From: Achromobacter sp.
GTDB taxonomy: Bacteria; Pseudomonadota; Gammaproteobacteria; Burkholderiales; Burkholderiaceae_B
Assembly: GCA_003454835.1 (NCBI GenBank)
Contig: DMTA01000310.1
Span: forward strand, 916-9,604
Length of the DNA stretch: 8,689 nt
Reading direction: 5' to 3'
A program made the position numbers and the translations under genes. Positions within the stretch are counted from its first letter, which is position 1. Each line of letters starts with the position of its first letter. Shown piece after piece: positions 1-6,714 of this stretch. The notes beneath the pieces were generated by a model. The model made no database searches and had not been told where the DNA came from. It saw only the letters and a program-made list of their open reading frames with translations.

Positions 1-2267
1 GCGCACAGCTGCAGGAAGCGCTCGATGCGGCCCGACGAGTGCTCGGGACCCTGGCCTTCGTAGCCGTGCGGCAGCATCAGCGTCAGGCCCGACTGGCGGC
101 CCCACTTGGCTTCGCCGGAGCTGATGAACTGGTCGATCACGACCTGAGCGCCGTTGACGAAGTCGCCGAACTGGCCTTCCCAGATGACGAGCGTGTTGGG
201 CTCGGCGCTGGAGAAGCCGTACTCAAAGCCCAGCACGGCCTCTTCGGACAGCACGGAGTCGATGACGGTGAACGGCGCCTGGCCTTCCGACACGTTCTGC
301 AGCGGGATGTAGGTGCCGTCGTTCCAGCGTTCGCGGTTCTGGTCGTGCAGCACCGCATGGCGGTGCGTGAACGTGCCGCGGCCCGAATCCTGGCCGGTGA
401 TGCGGATGGCGTAGCCCGAGGAAACCAGGGTCGCGAAGGCGAGGTGTTCGCCCATGCCCCAGTCCAGGTTCATTTCGCCCTTGGCCATCGTGCGGCGGTC
501 GTTCAGCAGCTTGGCGACCAGCGGGTGCACCGTGAAGCCTTCCGGCACGGTGGTGATGCGTTCGCCGATGCGCTTCAGTTCAGCCAGCGGCACGGCGGTG
601 TCGGCCTGATCGGTCCACTTGGCGCCCAGGAACGGCGACCAGTCGATGGCGTACTTGCTCTTGTAGTCGGTCAGCACCGGCTCGATGGTGCGCTGGCCGT
701 CTTCCATCAGTTGACGGTAGTCCTTGACCAGTTGATCGGCTTCGCCGTCGGCCAGCACGCCCTGCGTGGTCAGCTTGTCGGCGTACAGCTTGCGCGTGCC
801 GGGGTGGTGGCCGATGCGCTTGTACATCAGGGGCTGCGTCAGCGACGGGGTGTCTTGCTCGTTGTGGCCCAGCTTGCGGAAGCAGACGATGTCCACGACG
901 ACGTCGTGACGGAACTGCTGACGATAGTCCAGGGCCAGCTTGGTGACGAACACCACGGCTTCGGGATCGTCGCCGTTGACGTGGAACACCGGGGCTTCGA
1001 TCATCTTGACCACGTCGGTGCAATACAGCGTCGAACGCGAGTCACGCGGGTCGGACGTGGTGAAACCGATCTGGTTGTTGATGACGATGTGCAGCGTGCC
1101 GCCCGTACCGTAGCCGCGCGTCTGCGCCAGGTTCAGGGTTTCCATCACGACGCCCTGGCCGGCAAAGGCCGCGTCGCCGTGCACCAGCACCGGCAGAACT
1201 TGCTGGCCTTCGGCGTCGCCGCGGCGTTCCTGGCGGGCGCGGACGCTGCCTTCGACGACGGGGTTGACGATTTCAAGGTGCGAGGGGTTGAAGGCCAGCG
1301 ACAGGTGGACGGGGCCGCCGCGCGTGGACAGGTCGCTCGAGAAACCGTTGTGGTACTTCACGTCGCCGTCGGTCAGGCCCTCGGCGTGCTTGCCTTCGAA
1401 CTCGGCGAACAGGTCGCCGGGCATCTTGCCCATGATGTTCACGAGCAGGTTCAGGCGGCCGCGGTGGGCCATGCCGACCACGATTTCCTGAACGCCGTTT
1501 TCACCGGCGTGGTTGACCACTTCGTCCATCGAGGCGATGAAGCTTTCGCCGCCTTCCAGCGAGAAGCGCTTCTGGCCGACGTACTTGGTGTGCAGGAAGC
1601 GTTCCAGGCCTTCGGACTCAGTCAGCTGCTGAAGGATGTGACGCTTTTCTTCCGGCGTGTACGTGGGCGCGCCCAACGTGGTTTCCAGGCGTTCCTGGAT
1701 CCAGCGCTTGGCGGCGGGGTCGGAGATGTGCGTGAATTCTGCACCGATGCTGCGGCAATACGTGTCGCGCAGCGCCTTCAGGATGTCGCGCAGCGTCATC
1801 GTGCTGGCGGTCGTGAAGTAGGTGTTGGTGGCCGAGTACGTCTGGTCCAGATCGGCTTCGGTCAGGCCGTAGAAGGCGGGATCGAGCTCGGGGATCGGCG
1901 GACGTTCCTGGCGCTTGAGCGGGTCCAGATCGGCCCAGCGCGAGCCCAGCGAGCGGTAGGCGGCAATCAGCGATTGCACCGAGACCTGCTTGCTGGCGAC
2001 GCTCAGATCGGGTTCGGCCGCGCGTTGCACAAAGGCATTGGCCTTGGCGCGCTGGGCGAACGATTCGACGATGGGAGCGTGGGCCTGGTCGCGAGTGGAT
2101 TCCTGGCCGTCGGTTGCGGGAGCGTGCTGCAATTGGTCGAAGTATTCGCGCCAGTTGTCAGGTACCGAACCGGGATTATCGAGGTAGGCTTCGTAAAGCT
2201 CCTCGACATACGGGGCATTACCCCCAAAGAGATAAGACGTGGATAGAGATTCTATTTCCGAAGACAT
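1..2267 (-). CDS. sucA: 2-oxoglutarate dehydrogenase E1 component, N-terminal 755 residues (3' end outside window)
   Basis: This is the thiamine-diphosphate-dependent E1 subunit of the 2-oxoglutarate dehydrogenase complex. It decarboxylates 2-oxoglutarate and passes the succinyl group to the lipoyl domain of E2 in the TCA cycle. The frame is open from the ATG at 2267 to the window edge and ends in RFLQLC, so about 200 C-terminal residues of a roughly 950-residue family are missing. Visible family marks are the N-terminal E2-binding segment (NAPYVEELYEAYL), GMAHRGRLN at residues 265-273 with the conserved His268, HGDAAFAGQG at 363-372, and GDDPEAV at 432-438, followed by the FRKLGHNE segment that belongs to the cofactor-binding region. 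The start is supported by an AAGGTGA ribosome binding site 7 nt upstream and by the canonical N-terminus MSSEIESLSTSYLFGGN. No internal stop or frameshift was seen. sucB and lpd would be expected beyond position 1 but are not visible. Confidence 0.97.
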   Translation of the reverse strand, partial: MSSEIESLSTSYLFGGNAPYVEELYEAYLDNPGSVPDNWREYFDQLQHAPATDGQESTRDQAHAPIVESFAQRAKANAFVQRAAEPDLSVASKQVSVQSLIAAYRSLGSRWADLDPLKRQERPPIPELDPAFYGLTEADLDQTYSATNTYFTTASTMTLRDILKALRDTYCRSIGAEFTHISDPAAKRWIQERLETTLGAPTYTPEEKRHILQQLTESEGLERFLHTKYVGQKRFSLEGGESFIASMDEVVNHAGENGVQEIVVGMAHRGRLNLLVNIMGKMPGDLFAEFEGKHAEGLTDGDVKYHNGFSSDLSTRGGPVHLSLAFNPSHLEIVNPVVEGSVRARQERRGDAEGQQVLPVLVHGDAAFAGQGVVMETLNLAQTRGYGTGGTLHIVINNQIGFTTSDPRDSRSTLYCTDVVKMIEAPVFHVNGDDPEAVVFVTKLALDYRQQFRHDVVVDIVCFRKLGHNEQDTPSLTQPLMYKRIGHHPGTRKLYADKLTTQGVLADGEADQLVKDYRQLMEDGQRTIEPVLTDYKSKYAIDWSPFLGAKWTDQADTAVPLAELKRIGERITTVPEGFTVHPLVAKLLNDRRTMAKGEMNLDWGMGEHLAFATLVSSGYAIRITGQDSGRGTFTHRHAVLHDQNRERWNDGTYIPLQNVSEGQAPFTVIDSVLSEEAVLGFEYGFSSAEPNTLVIWEGQFGDFVNGAQVVIDQFISSGEAKWGRQSGLTLMLPHGYEGQGPEHSSGRIERFLQLC

Positions 2268-2387
2268 ATCGCTTCACCTTTACGAGTGCTTCACTCGAGA
2301 CGATGCAGGAAAACCTTCCGCGACACGGGCTTCCCGTTAGGCGGATAGCAGGGGCAGAAGGCGCGTACAAGCCTTGAAAGCCTATGG
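2268..2387 (-). promoter_or_regulatory. Structured sucA 5' leader (candidate sucA RNA motif)
   Basis: The transcript upstream of the sucA start can form two stable hairpins. Hairpin 1 spans 2317-2345: outer stem UCCGC/GCGGA (2341-2345 with 2317-2321) and inner stem ACGGG/CCCGU (2333-2337 with 2325-2329), closed by an AAG loop. Hairpin 2 spans 2283-2297: CGAGUG/CACUCG, also closed by an AAG loop. A segment CGCCUU (2358-2363) can pair with the Shine-Dalgarno AAGGUG (2275-2280), which would close a junction around both hairpins and hide the ribosome binding site. The same segment can pair instead with GAAGGU at 2313-2318. A conserved sucA leader motif is known in Burkholderiales, and the position and SD involvement fit it. 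The equivalence and the 5' end are inferred, and the ligand is unknown to me. Confidence 0.65.
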
Positions 2388-2393
2388 TCGAGA

Positions 2394-2423
2394 AGTATAA
2401 CCCTTTGAGTTTATGGGCGTCTT
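2394..2423 (-). promoter_or_regulatory. Candidate sigma-70 promoter of sucA
   Basis: Read on the minus strand, TATACT (2399-2394) matches five of six bases of the -10 consensus. An AAGACG at 2423-2418 lies 18 bp upstream as a poor -35 (three of six). Transcription would start near 2387 and give a leader of about 120 nt that just contains the hairpins described for sucA. The weak -35 suggests an activator or another promoter; this is a pattern match only. Confidence 0.4.
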
Positions 2424-2594
2424 CCTGCATTTCTGTGACGCAAAAGGCCTTTCGGAATGCTGTCATGCGGCAATGGAATGTCCGTCCAACCCCTTCCAAT
2501 CCGCCGTCTACGCGCCACCAAAATCCGTCAATGCAAAATGCGGCAGCGCGTCATTTCAAATAACAGAAAAGATGAGTGTTGCGTTTACGCCTCG
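2424..2594. other. Spacer between the sucA promoter and the end of the Lrp-type gene
   Basis: No convincing gene lies here; the reading frames crossing it on both strands lack ribosome binding sites and recognisable protein. It lies upstream of sucA and downstream of the Lrp-type regulator, both on the minus strand. A 10-bp perfect palindrome AAAGGCCTTT is at 2443-2452, some 20 bp upstream of the candidate sucA -35, and could be a regulator site. A 4-bp hairpin GCGT/ACGC at 2581-2590 just after the regulator stop is too weak, and has no U-tract, to be called a terminator. Confidence 0.4.
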
Positions 2595-3065
2595 TCAAAC
2601 CGGCAGCGCGGTGGTCGACATGATCTCTTTGAGCACGAAAAAAGTACGAATCTGGCGTACGCCGGGCAGCTTGATGATCTCGCCCGCATGCAGCTTGTTG
2701 AAGCGTTCCAGGTCCCGGATGCGCAACATCAGGACATAGTCGAATTCGCCCGCCACCAGATGGCATTCCAGGCAACCGCTGATGCCCTTGGCCGCTTCCT
2801 CGAAGTCCGTGAAGGAATCGGGCGTCGAGCGATCCAGCACCACACCAACGATGACCAGCGTGGCCATGTCGACGTCCGCCGGTTCCAGCAACGCGACCGT
2901 CTTTCGGATGACGCCTTCGCTCTTTAGCCTTTCCACCCGACGCAGGCACGCTGCCGGGCTCAGATGCACGCGGGCGCTCAAGTCCAGATTGGTGATCTGC
3001 GCATCGTCCTGAAGAATGCGCAGGATCTGGCGGTCGATGCGGTCCAGCGAGAAAACGGCGGTCAT
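2595..3065 (-). CDS. acdR: Lrp/AsnC-family transcriptional regulator, probable ACC deaminase regulator
   Basis: This 156-residue protein has the usual Lrp/AsnC length and plan. An N-terminal winged helix-turn-helix occupies about residues 6-60 (LDRIDRQILRILQDD, then NLDLSARVHLSPAACLRRVERL). A C-terminal RAM effector-binding and oligomerisation domain follows at about 66-147, with the glycine-containing turn LVAGEFDYVLML at 103-114 where amino acids bind in relatives. It is divergent from acdS with a 192-bp spacer, the same arrangement as acdR-acdS in Pseudomonas, where AcdR controls ACC deaminase in response to ACC. The family call is firm; the acdR role is inferred from context. The ATG at 3065 is preceded by an AGGGA ribosome binding site about 9 nt upstream. 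A BkdR/Lrp-like role controlling other amino-acid genes remains possible. Confidence 0.9.
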   Translation of the reverse strand: MTAVFSLDRIDRQILRILQDDAQITNLDLSARVHLSPAACLRRVERLKSEGVIRKTVALLEPADVDMATLVIVGVVLDRSTPDSFTDFEEAAKGISGCLECHLVAGEFDYVLMLRIRDLERFNKLHAGEIIKLPGVRQIRTFFVLKEIMSTTALPV

Positions 3066-3078
3066 CGGTTGCGTCCCT

Positions 3079-3092
3079 GAAAATTAAATTTC
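3079..3092. promoter_or_regulatory. AT-rich dyad next to the Lrp-type gene (candidate Lrp-type operator)
   Basis: GAAAATTAAATTTC is a 14-bp inverted repeat in which six of seven base pairs match. It lies 13 bp upstream of the regulator's ATG, overlapping the edge of its ribosome binding site, in a strikingly AT-rich stretch (about 3078-3175) within otherwise GC-rich DNA. Lrp-type proteins favour such AT-rich imperfect palindromes, so autoregulation is plausible. A less perfect dyad, GGAAATATTAAATCC, lies at 3110-3124. No binding is shown. Confidence 0.35.
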
Positions 3093-3175
3093 GCCTGAAT
3101 TTTTATTTTGGAAATATTAAATCCATTAATCGAATATAACGACCTTTAGATTTGGCGGAATTAAAAAATACGCAA

Positions 3176-3205
3176 TTGACCGCTCAGCCCCATGATTTCT
3201 ATGAT
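3176..3205 (+). promoter_or_regulatory. Candidate sigma-70 promoter of acdS
   Basis: TTGACC (3176-3181) and TATGAT (3200-3205), each five of six to consensus, are separated by 18 bp. The predicted start near 3212 leaves a leader of about 45 nt before the acdS ATG at 3258. The AT-rich block that could bind the divergent Lrp-type regulator lies directly upstream of the -35, a suitable place for an activator. Confidence 0.6.
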
Positions 3206-3257
3206 TTTTGCGAACCCCGCCGCCACGCCGGGCCCGCCAGGATCACCAGGAGCCACC

Positions 3258-4274
3258 ATGGATCTGCAACGTTTTCCCCGTCATCGCCTGACCTTTGGCG
3301 ATACCCCGATCGAAAAGCTGGACCGCTTGTCGCAGCATCTCGGCGGCAAGGTCGAGATCTACGCCAAGCGTGAAGACTGCAACAGCGGCCTTGCCTTCGG
3401 CGGCAACAAGCTGCGCAAGCTCGAATACCTGATTCCGCAGGCGCTGGAACAAGGCTGCGACACGCTCGTCACGATTGGCGGCATCCAGTCCAACCACACG
3501 CGGATGGTCGCGGCGGTGGCCGCCAAACTGGGGTTGGCCTGCGTGCTGGTCCAGGAAAACTGGGTGGACTATTCGGATGCGGTCTACGACCGCGTCGGCA
3601 ACATCATGATGAGCCGCCTGATGGGCGCGGACGTGCGGCTGGTCGATCAGGGCTTTGACATCGGGTTTCGCCGCAGTTGGGAAGAGGCGCTGGAAGAGGT
3701 GAAACGCCGCGGCGGCAAGCCCTATGCGATTCCGGCAGGCGCGTCCGATCACGAGCTGGGTGGGTTGGGTTACGTGGGCTTTGCCGAAGAAGTGCGCCGC
3801 CAGGAAGCCGAGCTGGGATTCAAATTCGACTACATCGTCGTCTGCGCGGTCACGGGCAGCACGCAGGCCGGCATGGTGGTGGGGTTTGCGGCCGACGGCC
3901 GCGCCGACCGCGTCATCGGCATCGATGCATCGGCCACGCCGGACCAGACCCGCGCGCAGGTCCTGCGCATCGCGCGGCGCACCGCCGACCTCGTCGGCCT
4001 GGACAAACCCATCGAAGACAAGGACGTGGTGCTGGACACGCGCTACGCCTATCCCGCGTATGGCCTGCCCTCAGCCGAGACCAACGACGCTATCCGCACG
4101 TGCGCCCGTCTCGAAGGCATGATGACCGACCCCGTGTACGAAGGAAAATCCATGCAGGGGATGATGGACATCATCCGCAAGGGCGAGATTCCCGCCGGCT
4201 CGAGGGTTTTGTATGCGCACCTGGGAGGGGTGCCGGCGATCAACGCCTATAGCTTTCTCTACCGCAACGGATAG
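3258..4274 (+). CDS. acdS: 1-aminocyclopropane-1-carboxylate (ACC) deaminase
   Basis: This PLP enzyme (tryptophan-synthase-beta fold) cleaves ACC, the plant ethylene precursor, to 2-oxobutyrate and ammonia in the cytoplasm. The ATG at 3258 follows a CAGGAG ribosome binding site with 5-nt spacing and gives 338 residues, the exact family length. An in-frame ATG at 3192 would add 22 residues, but it lies upstream of the predicted transcription start. Residues that separate true ACC deaminases from D-cysteine desulfhydrases are all present in the standard numbering: Lys51 (Schiff base, in [10 protein letters not shown]), Ser78, Tyr268, Tyr294, Glu295 (DPVYEGKSM) and Leu322 (AHLGGVPA). The phosphate-binding glycine loop VTGSTQAGM is at 198-206. 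The gene is divergent from an Lrp-type regulator and ends 14 bp from the convergent MFS gene. ACC deaminase is typical of plant-associated bacteria. Confidence 0.96.
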   Translation: MDLQRFPRHRLTFGDTPIEKLDRLSQHLGGKVEIYAKREDCNSGLAFGGNKLRKLEYLIPQALEQGCDTLVTIGGIQSNHTRMVAAVAAKLGLACVLVQENWVDYSDAVYDRVGNIMMSRLMGADVRLVDQGFDIGFRRSWEEALEEVKRRGGKPYAIPAGASDHELGGLGYVGFAEEVRRQEAELGFKFDYIVVCAVTGSTQAGMVVGFAADGRADRVIGIDASATPDQTRAQVLRIARRTADLVGLDKPIEDKDVVLDTRYAYPAYGLPSAETNDAIRTCARLEGMMTDPVYEGKSMQGMMDIIRKGEIPAGSRVLYAHLGGVPAINAYSFLYRNG

Positions 4275-4288
4275 CGGCGGGTTCGGCG

Positions 4289-5530
4289 TTACGGGGTGGC
4301 CTTGCGGGGACTTACGGTGACGTTGTCGCCCTGCCCGGCCGCCACGGGAAACCCATGCCGGCGCGCCGCTGCCGTCACGATCAGCGTCGCCGCCAGCAAC
4401 AGCAACAGCGCGGGCGCAAAGGCGGCGACGCCCACGCCTTCAAGCAGGATGCCGCCGATGACGCCGCCGCCCGCGATCGCCAGATTCCAGGCCGTGACGA
4501 GCATCGACTGCGCCACATCCGCGGACTCGCCCGCTGTCTTGGCCAGCGCGGTCTGAAGCAGCGTCGGTGCGCCGCCAAACGCCAGCCCCCATGCCGCCAC
4601 CGCCGTGATCACTACGGCCGGATCATTGCCGCTGACGCCAAGAACCAGCGCCGACAACGCGAACAGCACCGTGCTGGCCAGCGTCATGGCGCGCAGATGG
4701 CTGTCGATCAGAACGCCGATGACCCACAGGCCGATCAGCGAGGACAGGCCGAACACCAGCAGCATCATGTCCGTGCGGTCGCCCATGCCGCGCGCCGCCA
4801 GGAACGGCGCGATGTAGGTATAGAGAATGTTGTGCGCCAGAACGAACGCGAACACCACGAACAGCACCGCGCGCACGCCCGGCAAGGTGAAGACGCGGCG
4901 CAGCGGCGCACGCTTGCCCGAAACCTGCCCGGCAAAGTCCGGCACCTGAATCCGCACCCACGCCATCAGGATCAGCGCCAGCACGCTCATGATGCCGAAA
5001 CACCACCGCCACCCCACCAGGTTGCCCAGGAACGTGCCCGCCGGCACGCCAAGCGACAACGCCAGCGGCGTGCCCACCATCGCGATGGCGAGGCCCCGCC
5101 CCTTCTGGCGCTCGGGCACCATGCGCGCCGCGTAGCCCGCGGCCAGCGCCCACAGCAGCCCGGCGGACACGCCCGCGACAAAACGCGCCGCCATCGTCAA
5201 CAAGTAGCTGGCGGACACCGTGGTGAGGGTGTTGGCGACGACGAAGCCCGCAATCGCGGCCAGCAACAACGGACGGCGGCGCGCCCCTTGCGTCGCCGCG
5301 GTCAACGGTATTGCCGCGACCAGCGAACCGATCGCGTAGATCGTCACCAGCTGTCCCGCCATCGCTTCGGAAATATTCAGCCCCGCGCTGATCTGCGGCA
5401 ACAGACCGGCCGGCAGGGCTTCCGTCAGGATCGTGACGAAACCGGCCAGCGCCAGGGCCAGCAGTGCTGCAATGGGAAGGCGCGCCTCGCGCGCACCGGG
5501 GCTGGAGGCCGCCGCCTGAAAATCTGCCAT
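4289..5530 (-). CDS. MFS transporter, DHA1-type drug/metabolite exporter
   Basis: This is a major facilitator protein of 413 residues with about twelve hydrophobic segments (roughly 15-38, 56-77, 85-104, 108-132, 145-166, 174-194, 219-240, 255-277, 281-300, 304-325, 342-363 and 367-390). The first segment ends in TEALPAGLLPQI, characteristic of the DHA1 branch that includes AraJ/YdhP-like sugar, purine and drug exporters. GARRRPLL (82-89) is the cytoplasmic loop 2-3 motif, and SLGVPAGTFLG in segment 5 resembles the antiporter motif. Proton-driven efflux across the inner membrane is the family role; the substrate cannot be read from sequence. I chose the ATG at 5530 because AAGG lies 7 nt upstream and residue 1 falls just before the first membrane segment. 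A TTG at 5629 would add 33 non-membrane residues and run into the operator region. The gene is divergent from a LysR-type gene that probably controls it. Confidence 0.9.
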   Translation of the reverse strand: MADFQAAASSPGAREARLPIAALLALALAGFVTILTEALPAGLLPQISAGLNISEAMAGQLVTIYAIGSLVAAIPLTAATQGARRRPLLLAAIAGFVVANTLTTVSASYLLTMAARFVAGVSAGLLWALAAGYAARMVPERQKGRGLAIAMVGTPLALSLGVPAGTFLGNLVGWRWCFGIMSVLALILMAWVRIQVPDFAGQVSGKRAPLRRVFTLPGVRAVLFVVFAFVLAHNILYTYIAPFLAARGMGDRTDMMLLVFGLSSLIGLWVIGVLIDSHLRAMTLASTVLFALSALVLGVSGNDPAVVITAVAAWGLAFGGAPTLLQTALAKTAGESADVAQSMLVTAWNLAIAGGGVIGGILLEGVGVAAFAPALLLLLAATLIVTAAARRHGFPVAAGQGDNVTVSPRKATP

Positions 5531-5617
5531 GTTCTGCCTTTTTTGATTGGCCGGCGGCGGGCGGTATGCCGCGGCGCCGGCGCGTTGTGTGAAGGCAGCC
5601 ATGTTGGCGGCGGACGC

Positions 5618-5666
5618 TGTCCGGGACAATAATGCCGGCGTTCAAAACATATCGGACAAAATGTCC
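5618..5666. promoter_or_regulatory. Double GGACA/TGTCC dyad in the MFS-LysR divergent spacer (candidate LysR operator)
   Basis: Two perfect inverted repeats share one half-site. TGTCC-G-GGACA occupies 5618-5628 and GGACA-AAA-TGTCC occupies 5654-5666, with centres 37 bp apart. The order of half-sites is opposite in the two dyads. The second dyad ends 11 bp before the LysR ATG, so binding there would be expected to affect the regulator's own expression. LysR proteins usually bind one high-affinity dyad plus a second activation site in exactly this kind of divergent spacer. Identity as the LysR target is inferred. Confidence 0.55.
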
Positions 5667-5677
5667 TGAATCGCATC

Positions 5678-6586
5678 ATGGTCGAATCGCTCAGCGCCAT
5701 TGCTGCCTTCGTGCAGGCCGCGGAAACGCGCAGTTATTCCGAGGCCGCCCGCCATCTGGGCGTGTCGGCGTCGGCCGTGGGCAAGAGCGTGTGCCGCCTG
5801 GAAACACGCCTGGGCGTGCGCCTGCTCCATCGCAGCACGCGCAGCATCACCTTGACCGCCGAGGGCGCCGTCTTCCTGGAACGCTGCCGCCGCATCCTGT
5901 GCGAACTCGAGTCCGCCGAACTGGAACTCTCCGAAACCCGCCAGGCGCCGCAAGGCCGATTGCGCATCAGCCTTCCGCTGGTCGGCATGCTGGTCATGCC
6001 GGCGTTGACCGCCTTCATGCACCGCTATCCGGCCATCGAACTGGACGTGGATTTCTCGGATCGTCTGGTGGACGTCATCAACGAAGGATTCGACATCGTG
6101 ATGCGCACCGGCGAGCCGACAGACTCGCGGCTGGTGTCGCGTCCGGTCGGCGACTATCGCCTGCTGCTTGTCGCCGCGCCGGGCTATCTGGCCAGCCGCG
6201 GCACGCCGCGCGGTCCGGCCGACCTGCAGCATCACGCCTGCCTGCAGCATCGATTTCCCAGCACCGGAAAACTCGAACCGTGGCCCTTGAGGCGCGACGC
6301 AGGAATGCCCGAGTGGACGCTGCCCGTGTCGATGGTGTGCAACACGTCCGCGGCGCTGTTGGATGTGGCGGTGGCGGGCTTGGGCATCGCGTGCCTGCCT
6401 GATTTTCTGGTGCGGCCTGCGATGCAGCGCGGCGACCTGGTATCGGTGCTGGACGACCATGTCGAACACCAGGGCACGTTCCGGGTGCTGTGGGCATCCA
6501 GCAAGCATCTGGCGCCCAAGCTGCGGGTCTTCATCGACTTCATGGGCGCGGAATTGTTCAAGGAAACCGACCCCGCGACGGCGTGA
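5678..6586 (+). CDS. LysR-family transcriptional regulator (CrgA-like)
   Basis: This 302-residue protein has the full LysR plan. The N-terminal winged helix-turn-helix covers residues 1-60, with the recognition region SYSEAARHLGVSASAVGKSVCRLE and the family marker RLGVRLLHRSTR. A linker helix follows, then a periplasmic-binding-like effector domain from about residue 90 to 295. The effector domain carries GRLRISLP, FDIVMRTGEP and the late segment GLGIACLPDFLV, which are typical of the large CrgA-like subgroup. The effector is unknown. The ATG at 5678 has no strong Shine-Dalgarno but gives the expected N-terminus MVESLSAIAAFVQAAE. It is divergent from the MFS gene with a 147-bp spacer carrying paired dyads, so control of that exporter and of itself is the simplest reading. 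A role in the downstream purine genes is possible but not suggested by the DNA. Confidence 0.93.
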   Translation: MVESLSAIAAFVQAAETRSYSEAARHLGVSASAVGKSVCRLETRLGVRLLHRSTRSITLTAEGAVFLERCRRILCELESAELELSETRQAPQGRLRISLPLVGMLVMPALTAFMHRYPAIELDVDFSDRLVDVINEGFDIVMRTGEPTDSRLVSRPVGDYRLLLVAAPGYLASRGTPRGPADLQHHACLQHRFPSTGKLEPWPLRRDAGMPEWTLPVSMVCNTSAALLDVAVAGLGIACLPDFLVRPAMQRGDLVSVLDDHVEHQGTFRVLWASSKHLAPKLRVFIDFMGAELFKETDPATA

Positions 6587-6632
6587 AATTCCTAGCGTAG
6601 GGCATACGCCGATGGCCGGCGGCTGGTATTTG

Positions 6633-6653
6633 ATGTACATACTTTGTATACAT
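6633..6653. promoter_or_regulatory. Paired palindromes upstream of puuE (candidate GntR/FadR-type operator)
   Basis: Two perfect 8-bp palindromes, ATGTACAT (6633-6640) and TGTATACA (6645-6652), lie with centres 12 bp apart. Together they form a larger imperfect dyad over 6633-6653. The second reads TTGTATACAT and fits the t-N-GTA-N-tAC-N-a type consensus of FadR-subfamily GntR repressors. The site ends about 60 bp before the preferred puuE start, where an operator over the promoter would sit. I could not place convincing -35 and -10 boxes around it. No GntR gene lies in the window. Confidence 0.45.
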
Positions 6654-6714
6654 GATCGGACCCACGCTTGGGCGGACCGATCACCTCCTTCTTGCGACCG
6701 CCGCCGTCCCGCCG

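Noticed and set aside
39..2246. A 735-codon open frame on the plus strand
   Set aside because: It lies entirely antisense to sucA, whose protein is unmistakable. The long frame is a by-product of GC-rich codon bias; its translation resembles no family I recognise and is full of His, Val, Gln and Arg from reversed codons.
3192..3257. Upstream ATG extending acdS by 22 residues
   Set aside because: It lies between the predicted promoter and its expected transcription start. The family starts at the MxLQRFPR segment, and the ATG at 3258 has a good ribosome binding site.
3258..4274. D-cysteine desulfhydrase as an alternative for acdS
   Set aside because: Desulfhydrases typically carry different residues at the positions equivalent to Glu295 and Leu322; both ACC deaminase residues are present here.
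1..4274. A functional link between sucA and acdS through 2-oxo acids
   Set aside because: AcdS makes 2-oxobutyrate, a chemical relative of the SucA substrate. However, the genes are in separate transcription units, and adjacency alone does not support a shared system.
5531..5629. TTG start adding 33 residues to the MFS transporter
   Set aside because: The extra residues are not membrane-like and would overlap the dyad region. The ATG at 5530 has an AAGG ribosome binding site.
4355..5632. A 425-codon open frame on the plus strand rich in Arg, Gln and His
   Set aside because: It is antisense to the MFS gene, which has clear membrane segments. The Arg/Gln/His-rich composition is what reversed membrane-protein codons give at high GC.
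6604..6629. Hairpin-like dyad after the LysR gene (ATAC-GCCG ... CGGC-TG-GTAT)
   Set aside because: The stem is interrupted by a two-base bulge and is not followed by a T-run, so I do not call it a terminator.
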